Positions 16,095 to 25,045 of a DNA stretch of 56,642 nucleotides are shown piece after piece; position 1 is the first letter of the stretch, and every line of letters starts with the position of its first letter. The stretch comes from Bacteroidia bacterium (lineage in GTDB: Bacteria > Bacteroidota > Bacteroidia > B-17B0 > Aurantibacillaceae). A model generated the notes under the pieces. That model saw nothing but the letters and a program-made list of their open reading frames with translations, was not told the DNA's origin and made no database searches. Position numbers and translations under genes: made by a program. The stretch is taken from positions 1 to 56,642 of the forward strand of contig JAEUTQ010000059.1 in assembly GCA_016787445.1 (NCBI GenBank). The letters are read 5' to 3'.

Positions 16095-18344
16095 TTATTG
16101 TTTTATTACTTTAGCTACTGCCTGATGCGATTTTGTTTTTATACTTATAAAGTATATTCCACTTTCAACATTTTGCAAGTTTAACTCTTTATGTATACCT
16201 GTTCCTTCAGCACTTTCTTGCAGAATTATTTTTCCTAATAAATCTGTTACTGTTATTAAAGCTGCTTCACCGCTGCGGTTGGCTGCATTAATAGTAATAA
16301 CTGATGTAAATGGATTTGGCGCTACAGATAAACCAAGCATGTTTTGAGAAGAAATTTGGTTAATACCTGTTGTTGTTGCCGTTATCGTAAAATTGAAGTC
16401 ATTAATATCAAAGAAAATATTTGTAGGGCATTCAATTTTAATTCTACATGTCGTAATATTAGCAGTAACGGTTGGAACTGTAACAGTAAGGGAGCCTGAA
16501 TTAACAACGTTATTCATTAAGGTTGTAAATGTATTACCACCATCGTATGAAATCAAAACGTTTACGGTTCCGCAACTTACCGGTGCAATATCTGTACCAT
16601 TCACATTCCAGGTAATTGTCTGCGATGAACCTCCCGGCCATGAAATAGCTGCTGCATTTGGATAGGTAACACTAAACGGACCGGCATTGGAAATAATAAC
16701 CGGTTGGTTAACGTAGCACACCCCTCCGCCACCCATTTTGTTATCACGGGCAATTAAACGGAAATTTAAAGTTTGCGCGGTTGCAGGTAAATATTCTCCC
16801 TTCGTTCCAGTCATGTTTCCTGATAAAATCACACTTAATTTTGGAAATAAGCGGGTAGGAGATGGTGTTGGTGTGTAAGACATAAAATAAGGTTTGTTAC
16901 CTGAATTCCAGTTTCCACCTGCTGTTCCGGGGTCAGTTTGTTCCCACTGGAAACTTAAAGGATCGCCGTCCGGATCTGTACCGCTTCCTGTCAATTGAAA
17001 AGGTGTGGATTTCGGAATGGTATAAGTTCCGGGTCCAGTTACTACAGGAGGTTGATTACCGGTTGTAACTGTGCTGGCGCATGAATTACCGCCGCCAAGA
17101 TTAGTAAAGTTCACAATCTCATCATAACTGATTGCATGAAAGTATGCAATGCTGTTATTCGCTAAATTATTTGTGGTGCCGCAAATACCCGCATACGCCA
17201 TAATTGTAATTCCACTACCCGGTTCAACAGAAGTGGATGCATTTCGGTTTCCATTACAAGAATTAGTTAATGCATTAAATGTATGATTACCTCCGAATTG
17301 GTGACCGATTTCGTGTGCTACATAATCAATATCGTATGGATCACCAACAGGATTTGCGCTTCCGGTTATACCGCGCGCTTTGCTGCTTCCGCACACACAA
17401 CCCAACATCGCTAATCCACCACCACCGGTACTGAATGTATGTCCGATATCATAATTAGCAGAACCAATGTTTGCATTGATCACGGTTTGACTTTCATTAA
17501 TTAATGTTCCTGCATTGTTGTTTCCTGTAAATGGATCAGAGGCAGCGCTGGGATATAATACAAGCGTATCGTTGGCCACTAACATTAATCGAACCGCCAC
17601 ATCTGTTTCGTAAACACCATCTACACGATTAACACTGGTTACTACTTTCGACAATATTTGTGATTTCGTAGGATTAGCCACACCTGTTGCTGCTACAGCA
17701 TATTCACCTGTACAAGCTACCGCTAAACGATAACGACGTAAATTAGCACCAACGCAAGTTGCCGGTGGCGCACTAGATGATTTACCTGCAGTATATTCAG
17801 GATTCTCCATCACACCAACTTCAGGAAGCATATGTGCAGGGTCTTTCTTGAAATCGTGTGTATAATAGGTGATGTAATCGTTTTGATTACCTCTGCAAAA
17901 CGGATCGATAAATACACTACCGTTTGTGCTTCGAATCATAGCGTGAAACCCAAAATCGTTTACATCTAACTTTCCGGTTGCATAGATGTCATCAACACCT
18001 TTTACAGAGTAAGTTTTAATTTTTGGATAGGCATTCGCTAATCCTTCTTCCATGATTGGGGCTTCCACCACGCGAAAGGCAGCGACTTGACCGTTAGGCA
18101 TTGGTAACTCAATGATACAATCCGAAAGAGAAATGTTAACCTGATTTTCTGACGGAGCAGTAAGGAGTTTACTTCTTAGTTCGTTTATATTAACCTGATA
18201 GGTTAAATACTTTTGCGGAACGATTTCTCGTGTACCACTTAATGTTATTTGATTTTCGTTAATCGGCGACCATAATCTTTCCGATTGAGCAAATGCAGCG
18301 ATACTTAAACCAAGTAAGCTAGCAGACAGTAAAAATTTCTTCAT
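16095..18344 (-). CDS. Secreted reprolysin-like zinc metalloprotease with T9SS sorting domain
   Basis: The product is 749 residues with a signal peptide 1-20 (MKKFLLSASLLGLSIAAFAQ). A propeptide-like region follows to about 200. The catalytic domain has the metzincin zinc site HEIGHQFGGNH (H344, E345, H348, H354) and a Met-turn methionine at 382 (ITIMAYAG), which places it with the M12B reprolysin-like family. Downstream are Ig-like/FN3-like regions. The last 80 residues are a type A T9SS sorting domain (SVAPNPF ... ESGIYFISIKTKS), so it should cross the outer membrane by T9SS and attach to the surface or be released. Cysteine-rich segments near 317-319 suggest disulfides. It is likely a nutritional or adhesion-related protease. 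It has its own promoter and terminator. Confidence 0.94.
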   Translation of the reverse strand: MKKFLLSASLLGLSIAAFAQSERLWSPINENQITLSGTREIVPQKYLTYQVNINELRSKLLTAPSENQVNISLSDCIIELPMPNGQVAAFRVVEAPIMEEGLANAYPKIKTYSVKGVDDIYATGKLDVNDFGFHAMIRSTNGSVFIDPFCRGNQNDYITYYTHDFKKDPAHMLPEVGVMENPEYTAGKSSSAPPATCVGANLRRYRLAVACTGEYAVAATGVANPTKSQILSKVVTSVNRVDGVYETDVAVRLMLVANDTLVLYPSAASDPFTGNNNAGTLINESQTVINANIGSANYDIGHTFSTGGGGLAMLGCVCGSSKARGITGSANPVGDPYDIDYVAHEIGHQFGGNHTFNALTNSCNGNRNASTSVEPGSGITIMAYAGICGTTNNLANNSIAYFHAISYDEIVNFTNLGGGNSCASTVTTGNQPPVVTGPGTYTIPKSTPFQLTGSGTDPDGDPLSFQWEQTDPGTAGGNWNSGNKPYFMSYTPTPSPTRLFPKLSVILSGNMTGTKGEYLPATAQTLNFRLIARDNKMGGGGVCYVNQPVIISNAGPFSVTYPNAAAISWPGGSSQTITWNVNGTDIAPVSCGTVNVLISYDGGNTFTTLMNNVVNSGSLTVTVPTVTANITTCRIKIECPTNIFFDINDFNFTITATTTGINQISSQNMLGLSVAPNPFTSVITINAANRSGEAALITVTDLLGKIILQESAEGTGIHKELNLQNVESGIYFISIKTKSHQAVAKVIKQ

Positions 18345-18363
18345 GTTATTAAATGAATACTAA

Positions 18364-18394
18364 TAAAGGTAATGAAATTATTACTGAGTTAAAA
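18364..18394 (-). promoter_or_regulatory. Candidate promoter of the metalloprotease
   Basis: Read on the minus strand, TTTT (18394-18391) is followed after exactly 19 bases by TACCTTTA (18371-18364), one mismatch from each of the Bacteroidota elements TTTG and TAnnTTTG. The predicted start site lies about 12-15 bases upstream of the ATG, allowing only a short leader. Confidence 0.45.
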
Positions 18395-18422
18395 GCCTTA
18401 AATCCGATTTATTCTGGGAATG

Positions 18423-19244
18423 CTAATATAAAAAGGGCTTTATGTTTTCGTCTGTAACCTCATAGTCTTTATTATCCTTATAGAAATCGGATAAATAGCG
18501 ATTGAGTGCGGCTACATAAATATAATGCCTTTCGATGCGTTGTCTTTTTTCAACGTTAACAGGAATGATGGCATCACCTACTTTAATTTTAACAATTGGA
18601 GTTCCGGTTACTGTACTTTTATTGGTTACATAAAACGGAAAAGGGTCTTTTAATTGGTGGCCATATTTGTTTTTAATAACAATGGCGGCTTCCTTGCTGG
18701 GATTACCAATTTCTTTGACAAGAAGAGCAGTATCTTCCTTCACATAACCGATAGAAGAATTATACACGTCATCTTTTTCGGCCAGTAAATAAAATTTCTC
18801 TTTCATTTCAATACTTGGATCCACTACTAAATTAGAATCTAAAAAAATCCCGCTACGTGTACCGTTTAATAAAGTATCACTGTGATGACTGTAAAAGAAA
18901 TAAACTTTAGAGAAGGTGTAATATTTTTGAAACGCTAACACAATATTTTTATTGATGGCCATCATCTCATATTCTTTTTGCGTAGCTAAATCGGCTTTGC
19001 CCATTTTACGCAAACTCTCAATGAGTTTTTTGTTGTTGTGTAATCGGACAACCAAAGCGCCGTTTTTTAATTGGTTGATTTGCCATTTAGAAATAGCAGT
19101 CCGACGCTTGTAAAAATGCTCAAACTGTGAATTGTCTTTATAGTCGGGTGGATTGTAAACGCTTTTGTTTTTGTCTTGTGCAAAATGAATGGCAGGCACA
19201 AAAAACAAAAAAGCGAAAATTATTTTACTTAACCACTGAGCCAT
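18423..19244 (-). CDS. Exported hypothetical protein overlapping the end of metG
   Basis: The product is 273 residues with a signal peptide ([17 protein letters not shown], cleavage near 23). The mature part begins with a very basic helical stretch ([20 protein letters not shown]), and the region around 95-150 ([19 protein letters not shown]) is aromatic and charged. It contains no motif I can assign. The ATG at 19244 lies inside metG, overlapping its 3' end by 20 bases, so the two genes are co-transcribed and probably translationally coupled. The pairing with an essential tRNA synthetase gives no clue to function. Confidence 0.72.
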   Translation of the reverse strand: MAQWLSKIIFAFLFFVPAIHFAQDKNKSVYNPPDYKDNSQFEHFYKRRTAISKWQINQLKNGALVVRLHNNKKLIESLRKMGKADLATQKEYEMMAINKNIVLAFQKYYTFSKVYFFYSHHSDTLLNGTRSGIFLDSNLVVDPSIEMKEKFYLLAEKDDVYNSSIGYVKEDTALLVKEIGNPSKEAAIVIKNKYGHQLKDPFPFYVTNKSTVTGTPIVKIKVGDAIIPVNVEKRQRIERHYIYVAALNRYLSDFYKDNKDYEVTDENIKPFLY

Positions 19245-21273
19245 TATTGATGTTTAATTTAGTCGGACTTACAAAACTTAATTCGCCCTGCAAATTTTCA
19301 GCCATCAAAATCATACCCTGACTTTCGATACCTTTTATTTTACGAGGCGCAAGATTAGCTAAAATGCACACTTGTTGTCCGATGATGTCTTCCGGTTTGT
19401 ACCATTCTGCGATACCACTTACAACCGTGCGCTTGTCGATACCGGTATCGATTTTGAGCTTTAATAATTTGTCGGTTTTAGGAACGCGTTCTGCTTCTAA
19501 AATGGTTCCTACACGAATGTCCATTTTCCCGAAATCGTCGAAAGAGGTTTCCGTTTTTGCTTCAGGTAATGAGGCATTAGCTGCCGCATTCTCTTTTTTA
19601 GCATTCACCAATTTATCGAGCTGAATTTGCACATCAGCATCTTCAATTTTCGTAAATAAAATCGCCGATTGGTCACTTACTTTATGTCCTGCAGCAATAT
19701 TATTAGTGTTACGTGCCGAGCTCCATTTCATTGGCTGGAGATTAAGTAACGAAAACAGTTTCCTACTTGTAAAAGGGATAAAAGGCTCACAAACTATAGC
19801 CAGATTAGCCGCAATTTGTAAGGAAACATTCATAATCGTTCTTACCCGTTTCTCATCCGTCTTAATTAATTTCCACGGCTCCTGGTCAGCTAAATACTTG
19901 TTGCCGATACGGGCTAAATTCATCATTTCAGCCAGAGCTTCACGGAATTTAAACTTTTCAATCGCTTCCGAAATTTTATCCGGGGCTTTGGCAACTTCTT
20001 CTAAAGCCAATAAATCAGTTTTAGTGTACTCACTTGCCTCAGGCACCAGACCGTTATGATTTTTATTTGTTAAAACCATTACACGATTGATGAAATTCCC
20101 GAGAATATCAGCTAACTCACTGTTGTTTTTAGTTTGAAAATCTTTCCAGGTAAAATCATTGTCTTTCGACTCAGGCGCATTCGCGCATAAAGTGTAACGA
20201 AGTACATCCTGACGATCTTTGAAATCAAGCAAGTATTCATGCAACCACACGGCCCAATTTCTTGAGGTGGAAATTTTATCGCCTTCCAGATTTAAAAACT
20301 CATTGGCCGGAACATTGTCCGGTAAAATATAACCACCATGTTCCATTAACATGGCAGGGAAAATAATACAATGAAAAACAATATTGTCTTTACCGATGAA
20401 ATGAATCAATCGCGTATCTTCACTTTTCCAATAGTGCTCCCATTTATCAGGCATTAATTCTTTTGTAGCGGAGATGTATCCAATGGGAGCATCAAACCAC
20501 ACATACAAAACCTTTCCCTCAGCATCCTTAACAGGAACAGGCACACCCCAATCTAAATCGCGTGTCATCGCCCTGGGCTGTAAGCCATCGCCACTCTCTA
20601 ACCAGCTTTTACACTGACCGTAAACAGTAGGTTTCCAATCGCTGTGTTTACTTAAGTAATCAGCTATTTTGGGTTGTAATTTATCTAGAGGTAAAAACCA
20701 ATTTTTCGTTTGTTTTAAAACGGGAGCGCTTCCTGAAAGAGCCGATTTAGGATTTTTTAAATCGGTAGGACTTAAACTCGAGCCGCACTTTTCACATTGA
20801 TCACCGTAAGCATTTGGATTAGCGCATTTCGGACATTCGCCGGTAATATAACGGTCAGCTAAAAATTGTTTAGCTTCTTCATCATAATATTGCTCAGTTA
20901 CTTGCTCAGTGAACGAACCTTTTTCGTAAAGTGTTTTAAAAAAATCGGAGGCTGTTTGATGATGCGTTTTGTTAGAAGTACGAGAATAAATATCGAAAGA
21001 GATGCCAAATTCCTTAAAAGCATCCCCCATAATTTTATGATATTTGTCAACCACCTGTTGAGGCGTAATACCTTCCTTTTTCGCTTTTATGGTAATGGGA
21101 ACGCCATGCTCATCGCTTCCACACACGAAAACTACGTCTTCCCCCTTGCTGCGCAGGTATCTAACGTAAATATCGGAGGGCAGGTAACAGCCGGCCAGAT
21201 GCCCGATATGAACAGGACCATTGGCATAAGGGAGGGCTGCGGTTACCAGAGTACGCTTAAAATGTTTTGCCAT
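19225..21273 (-). CDS. metG: Methionyl-tRNA synthetase with C-terminal tRNA-binding domain
   Basis: This 682-residue class I synthetase charges tRNA-Met. HIGH is at 22-25 (VHIGHLAG), and the KMSKS equivalent is KISTS at 333-337 ([10 protein letters not shown]). A zinc-knuckle has Cys147, 150, 160 and 163 ([18 protein letters not shown]). The anticodon-binding helical domain follows, and the last 110 residues are an EMAP/Trbp111 OB-fold ([20 protein letters not shown] and [17 protein letters not shown]), as in dimeric enzymes. A perfect -7 element lies 39 bases upstream. The gene continues into an overlapping exported protein. Confidence 0.98.
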   Translation of the reverse strand: MAKHFKRTLVTAALPYANGPVHIGHLAGCYLPSDIYVRYLRSKGEDVVFVCGSDEHGVPITIKAKKEGITPQQVVDKYHKIMGDAFKEFGISFDIYSRTSNKTHHQTASDFFKTLYEKGSFTEQVTEQYYDEEAKQFLADRYITGECPKCANPNAYGDQCEKCGSSLSPTDLKNPKSALSGSAPVLKQTKNWFLPLDKLQPKIADYLSKHSDWKPTVYGQCKSWLESGDGLQPRAMTRDLDWGVPVPVKDAEGKVLYVWFDAPIGYISATKELMPDKWEHYWKSEDTRLIHFIGKDNIVFHCIIFPAMLMEHGGYILPDNVPANEFLNLEGDKISTSRNWAVWLHEYLLDFKDRQDVLRYTLCANAPESKDNDFTWKDFQTKNNSELADILGNFINRVMVLTNKNHNGLVPEASEYTKTDLLALEEVAKAPDKISEAIEKFKFREALAEMMNLARIGNKYLADQEPWKLIKTDEKRVRTIMNVSLQIAANLAIVCEPFIPFTSRKLFSLLNLQPMKWSSARNTNNIAAGHKVSDQSAILFTKIEDADVQIQLDKLVNAKKENAAANASLPEAKTETSFDDFGKMDIRVGTILEAERVPKTDKLLKLKIDTGIDKRTVVSGIAEWYKPEDIIGQQVCILANLAPRKIKGIESQGMILMAENLQGELSFVSPTKLNINNGSVVK

Positions 21274-21311
21274 AAAAGCTTTTAAAAATTAAAAAAAATT
21301 GTAATATTGTA

Positions 21312-21319
21312 CAAAGATA
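21312..21319 (-). promoter_or_regulatory. -7 promoter element of metG
   Basis: On the minus strand this reads TATCTTTG, a perfect TAnnTTTG, placed to start transcription about 30 bases before the metG ATG. The -33 box is not obvious. The intergenic region is shared with the divergent HNH gene. Confidence 0.5.
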
Positions 21320-21362
21320 CACATTGCCCTTTAAGTTTTATTAATTATAAAAAATTATTACA

Positions 21363-21983
21363 ATGTCAAACGCAGAAAAATGGAAGCTCATCGAGTTTCC
21401 GAAAAAGGTGAAACTACAGAAGAAATATTTGGTGTCTAATACAGGAAAACTTTCCAGTTATTACGATAACCCTAAAGAGGCAAAAAAATTAAAAGCAAAA
21501 CGAATTGAAGATTATCATTGCATCAGTTTGCGAATGTTTGGTGTAAAAAAATCATTGTTTGTACATCGTTTAGTAGCAGAGTCATTTGTAAAAAGACCAA
21601 GTGCTAAACACGAATACGTCATTCATTTAGATCATAATAAAAGTAACAACAACGCTTCTAACTTAAAATGGGTAACACTTGAACAGCAAGTGGAGCACCG
21701 TAAGTCGAGCCCGGCTGTTAAACGCGCATTAAAAGAGCGTGTATTGCAAGATGGTGATTATTCAAAAGTACTTACCGAAGCAAAAGTTCGTCGTATTAAA
21801 GAAGAAATCTGGAACCCTAAACGTAAGCGTACATTAAAGCAAATTGCAGACGCGTTTGGTGTATCAGAGATGAATATTTACCGCATTAAGAGTGGTGAAT
21901 TTTGGTACAAGATAAAAGTGAAAGGTGAACCTGATCACAAGAAATATTTAGCTTACAAAAAGGCCAAGCAAAACGCTAAATAA
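21363..21983 (+). CDS. Free-standing HNH-type protein with C-terminal helix-turn-helix
   Basis: The product is 206 residues. Its first 75 residues resemble a NUMOD4-type DNA-contact module (LVSNTGKLSSYY). An HNH-like core follows, FVHRLVAESFVKRP, then VIHLDHNKSNNNASNLKWVT, with H88, D90, H91 and N100 as the likely zinc or catalytic positions. The usual HxDG is HLDH here. A C-terminal HTH (LKQIADAFGVSEMNIYRIKS, about 158-177) follows. This is the layout of phage and intron homing endonucleases. There is no intron, intein or phage gene around it, and it sits between metG and ldcA, so it may be a solitary or domesticated element. Cleavage activity is uncertain because of the altered motif. Confidence 0.82.
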   Translation: MSNAEKWKLIEFPKKVKLQKKYLVSNTGKLSSYYDNPKEAKKLKAKRIEDYHCISLRMFGVKKSLFVHRLVAESFVKRPSAKHEYVIHLDHNKSNNNASNLKWVTLEQQVEHRKSSPAVKRALKERVLQDGDYSKVLTEAKVRRIKEEIWNPKRKRTLKQIADAFGVSEMNIYRIKSGEFWYKIKVKGEPDHKKYLAYKKAKQNAK

Positions 21984-21992
21984 GCATCAGCC

Positions 21993-22883
21993 GTGAAAAC
22001 TCCCCCGTTACTCAAAAAGGGAGATGTTGTGGCCATTGCTGCTACTGCCCGAAAAATTTCTAAAAGCGAATTAGAGCCCTCATTACAAATTTTAAAAAAT
22101 TGGGGACTCAAAGTCGTTTTTGCTCCCAACTTATTTAAAGAACAAGATCAGTTCGCCGGTAAGGATGCTGAGCGTGCGCGTGGTTTGCAATGGGCATTAG
22201 ACAGCGAAGATATTAAAGCCGTTTTTATTGCCAGAGGAGGTTACGGCACCATTCGTGTTATTGACGCGATTGATTTTTCTGATTTTAAAAAGAAACCCAA
22301 ATGGGTAATTGGTTATAGTGACACAACTGTTTTGCAGAGTCATTTAACTAATTTGGGCATTGCTTCTATTCATGGAACTATGCCATTTCAATTTGCGCAA
22401 AACGAAGAAGCCACCGAAAGCTTGCGAAAAATACTATTCGGTGAAAAGCAAGAATACGAAACGGGCGCATTTAAGTTAAACAGAAATGGCGTAGCGCAAG
22501 CTGAAATTGTTGGAGGGAATTTATCCTTATTGTATGCGTTGAGTGGCTCGGTTTCCGATATCAACACAAAAAATAAAATATTATTCATTGAGGATTTGGA
22601 TGAATATCTGTATCATATTGACCGAATGATGTTGCAATTAAAGCGCTCCGGTAAATTAAAAAATCTGAAGGGTTTAATTGTAGGCGGGATGAGTGATATG
22701 AAGGATAACAAAATACCTTTTGGTAAAAGTGCAGAAGAAATAATTTTCGATGCGGTTAAAGAATATAAGTATCCGGTATGTTTTAATTTTCCGGCAGGAC
22801 ATATTCCGCGCAACCTCGCATTGTATTTCGGAAAGAAAGCAACACTGAAGGTGACTAAAAAGGGCGCAACGCTTAAGTATTAG
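21993..22883 (+). CDS. LD-carboxypeptidase, peptidase family S66
   Basis: The product is 296 residues from a GTG at 21993, nine bases after the HNH gene stop. S66 enzymes cut the L-Ala/D-Ala-type bond of tetrapeptide stems during murein recycling (LdcA) or hydrolyse microcin C (MccF). The nucleophile is S109 in WVIGYSDTT. The Glu and His partners fit IEDLDEYLYHIDRMML and NFPAGHIPRN in the C-terminal domain. The N-terminal start KTPPLLKKGDVVAIAATARK is typical. No signal peptide is seen, so it acts in the cytoplasm. A gap of two bases to the next gene suggests an operon. Confidence 0.93.
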   Translation: MKTPPLLKKGDVVAIAATARKISKSELEPSLQILKNWGLKVVFAPNLFKEQDQFAGKDAERARGLQWALDSEDIKAVFIARGGYGTIRVIDAIDFSDFKKKPKWVIGYSDTTVLQSHLTNLGIASIHGTMPFQFAQNEEATESLRKILFGEKQEYETGAFKLNRNGVAQAEIVGGNLSLLYALSGSVSDINTKNKILFIEDLDEYLYHIDRMMLQLKRSGKLKNLKGLIVGGMSDMKDNKIPFGKSAEEIIFDAVKEYKYPVCFNFPAGHIPRNLALYFGKKATLKVTKKGATLKY

Positions 22884-22885
22884 AA

Positions 22886-23683
22886 ATGATTTGTAAAACT
22901 CACGATAATTTAAATTTGTATTATGAAGTGCATGGTAACATGCAAAGTGAAAGAACCATTGTTTTTTTAAATGGTTTATCACAAAGCACTGTGTCTTGGA
23001 TTTTAACGACACCTACATTTAAGAACGATTTTAAAATTGTGTTACTTGATTTTATTTTTCAGGGACAAAGCGACAAATCAGGTGAGTGGCGCGATTTTAA
23101 TATTCATGCTAAAGACGTATTAGCAGTAATTGATGAACTGAAATTAAGTAAAGTGATACTGGCAGGATTATCCTATGGAAGTTTGGTAGCACAACACTTT
23201 GCTGTATTATATCCTCAACGCCTCGAAAAATTAATTTTAATTTCCACCTTCGCTCATAAAACGCCATATTATGATGCCATTGAACATGCCTGGTGGCGCG
23301 CATTGGAATTAGGCGGATATCCTCTTATGCTTGATATTATGCTTCCAAGTGTTTTAAGTGAAGACTACTTTAAAAATCCACTTATCCCGATTGATTTAAT
23401 GAAGCAGGCACGACAAGAAGTGAACGGCGAAAAAGAAGCCTTATTCAAACTCATGGAAGCTACAAAGCGAAGAGATGACTTCAGACCGGAATTACGAAAA
23501 ATAAAGACACCAACGCTTGTATTGCAGGGCGAGAAAGATTTATTACTGCCGGTGCATCTGGCAAATGAAGTGCATAAGAATATTTCAGGCTCGCAATTAG
23601 CTGTAATACCAATGGCAGGGCATACCTTAAATCTGGAAGCGGTTCCGCAAATGTGCGCAGCCATTAAGCAATTCATTGGATAA
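22886..23683 (+). CDS. Alpha/beta-hydrolase fold protein
   Basis: The product is 265 residues with nucleophile S96 in AGLSYGSLVAQ, an oxyanion region near FLNGLSQS (27-34), an acid in LQGEKDLLLPV and a histidine in PMAGHTLNLE. These give a complete catalytic triad. It resembles esterase/lactonase-like hydrolases such as the BioH/PcaD type, but substrate cannot be assigned. It is cytoplasmic, as no signal peptide is present. It begins two bases after the LD-carboxypeptidase gene and is therefore probably part of its transcript. Confidence 0.9.
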   Translation: MICKTHDNLNLYYEVHGNMQSERTIVFLNGLSQSTVSWILTTPTFKNDFKIVLLDFIFQGQSDKSGEWRDFNIHAKDVLAVIDELKLSKVILAGLSYGSLVAQHFAVLYPQRLEKLILISTFAHKTPYYDAIEHAWWRALELGGYPLMLDIMLPSVLSEDYFKNPLIPIDLMKQARQEVNGEKEALFKLMEATKRRDDFRPELRKIKTPTLVLQGEKDLLLPVHLANEVHKNISGSQLAVIPMAGHTLNLEAVPQMCAAIKQFIG

Positions 23684-23768
23684 TTGCCTCACACAAAGCC
23701 TTTTTACTTTTCCATTTTCAGAGATAAATAAGCACATTTTTCTTAACTTTATGCAATAAGATTATTGT

Positions 23769-25043
23769 ATGAATTTTGTTGAAGAATTACGCTGGAGAGG
23801 CTTGTTGCACGACATTATGCCGGGCACCGAAGAATTATTGTCAAAGGAAACAGTAACGGCCTACATTGGGTTTGATCCTACTGCAGATTCCCTGCACGTT
23901 GGAAGTTTAGCACAAATCATGACCTTGTTACGTTTCCAGAAAGCGGGACATAAACCTATTGCCTTAATTGGTGGGGCTACCGGAATGGTAGGAGATCCAA
24001 GCGGAAAATCAGCCGAGCGAAATTTATTGGACGAGGAAGCCTTGAATAAAAATGTTGCGGGCATTAAAAAGCAATTAGAGAAATTTTTAGATTTTAATGC
24101 AGGAACAACTGGAGCAGAGTTAGTGAATAATTACGATTGGATGAAACAGTTTTCCTTTCTTGATTTTATCCGTGAAGTAGGAAAGTTTATTACAGTAAAT
24201 TACATGATGGCTAAAGATTCGGTGCAAAACCGATTGGAGACAGGCATGAGTTTTACTGAGTTTAGTTATCAGTTATTGCAAGGATATGATTTTTATTGGT
24301 TGTATAAAAACAAAAATTGCAAACTGCAAATGGGCGGAAGTGATCAGTGGGGAAATATTACTACGGGTACTGAATTAGTTCGCAGAAAGGGCGGAGGAGA
24401 AGCCTTTGCATTAACTACCCAATTAATTAAAAAGGCCGACGGCACGAAGTTTGGAAAAAGTGAGAGCGGTAATGTTTGGTTAGATCGTGAGAAGACATCG
24501 CCCTATAAATTTTATCAGTTTTGGTTAAATGCCAGCGATGAAGATGCGAAAACTTACATCAAGTATTTCACCTTGTTTTCAAAACAAGAAGTAGAAGCTT
24601 TAGAAGAAAAACACGCGTCAGCACCACATGAACGCCATTTGCAAAAAGCCTTAGCAAAAGATATTACGATTCGTGTACATAGTGAGGAAGATTATAATGC
24701 GGCCGTGGAAGCTTCCGAAATATTATTTAAAGGAAGCGTAGAAGATTTAGCGAAGTTAGATGAAGCCACATTTTTAGATGTGTTTGATGGTGTACCAATG
24801 TTTGAAGTATCGAAAAGCGAATTAAGCAGCGGCATTGGCTTTTTAGATTTATTGGCAGAGAAAACAAAAATATTCCCAAGTAAAGGTGAGGCGAGAAAGA
24901 TGGTGCAGGCCGGTGGGGTAAGTGTAAATAAGAATAAATGGGAAGATGTTCAAGGGAATATCGACATGAAGCACACGTTGAATCAAAAATATATTTTGAT
25001 TCAAAAAGGAAAGAAAAATTATTTCTTGTGTAGAGTAAACTAA
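23769..25043 (+). CDS. tyrS: Tyrosyl-tRNA synthetase
   Basis: This 424-residue class I enzyme charges tRNA-Tyr. HIGH is HVGS at 43-46 ([15 protein letters not shown]). The tyrosine pocket [11 protein letters not shown] lies at 187-197, and the KMSKS equivalent is KFGKS at 227-231. A C-terminal S4 RNA-binding domain covers about 350-424 ([20 protein letters not shown]). Length and order match bacterial TyrS. The rpoN gene follows after two bases. Confidence 0.98.
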   Translation: MNFVEELRWRGLLHDIMPGTEELLSKETVTAYIGFDPTADSLHVGSLAQIMTLLRFQKAGHKPIALIGGATGMVGDPSGKSAERNLLDEEALNKNVAGIKKQLEKFLDFNAGTTGAELVNNYDWMKQFSFLDFIREVGKFITVNYMMAKDSVQNRLETGMSFTEFSYQLLQGYDFYWLYKNKNCKLQMGGSDQWGNITTGTELVRRKGGGEAFALTTQLIKKADGTKFGKSESGNVWLDREKTSPYKFYQFWLNASDEDAKTYIKYFTLFSKQEVEALEEKHASAPHERHLQKALAKDITIRVHSEEDYNAAVEASEILFKGSVEDLAKLDEATFLDVFDGVPMFEVSKSELSSGIGFLDLLAEKTKIFPSKGEARKMVQAGGVSVNKNKWEDVQGNIDMKHTLNQKYILIQKGKKNYFLCRVN

Positions 25044-25045
25044 AA

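Noticed and set aside
21363..21983. Evidence of a prophage or group I intron around the HNH gene
   Set aside because: Neighbours are intact housekeeping genes, and I see no other phage, integrase or intron sequence.
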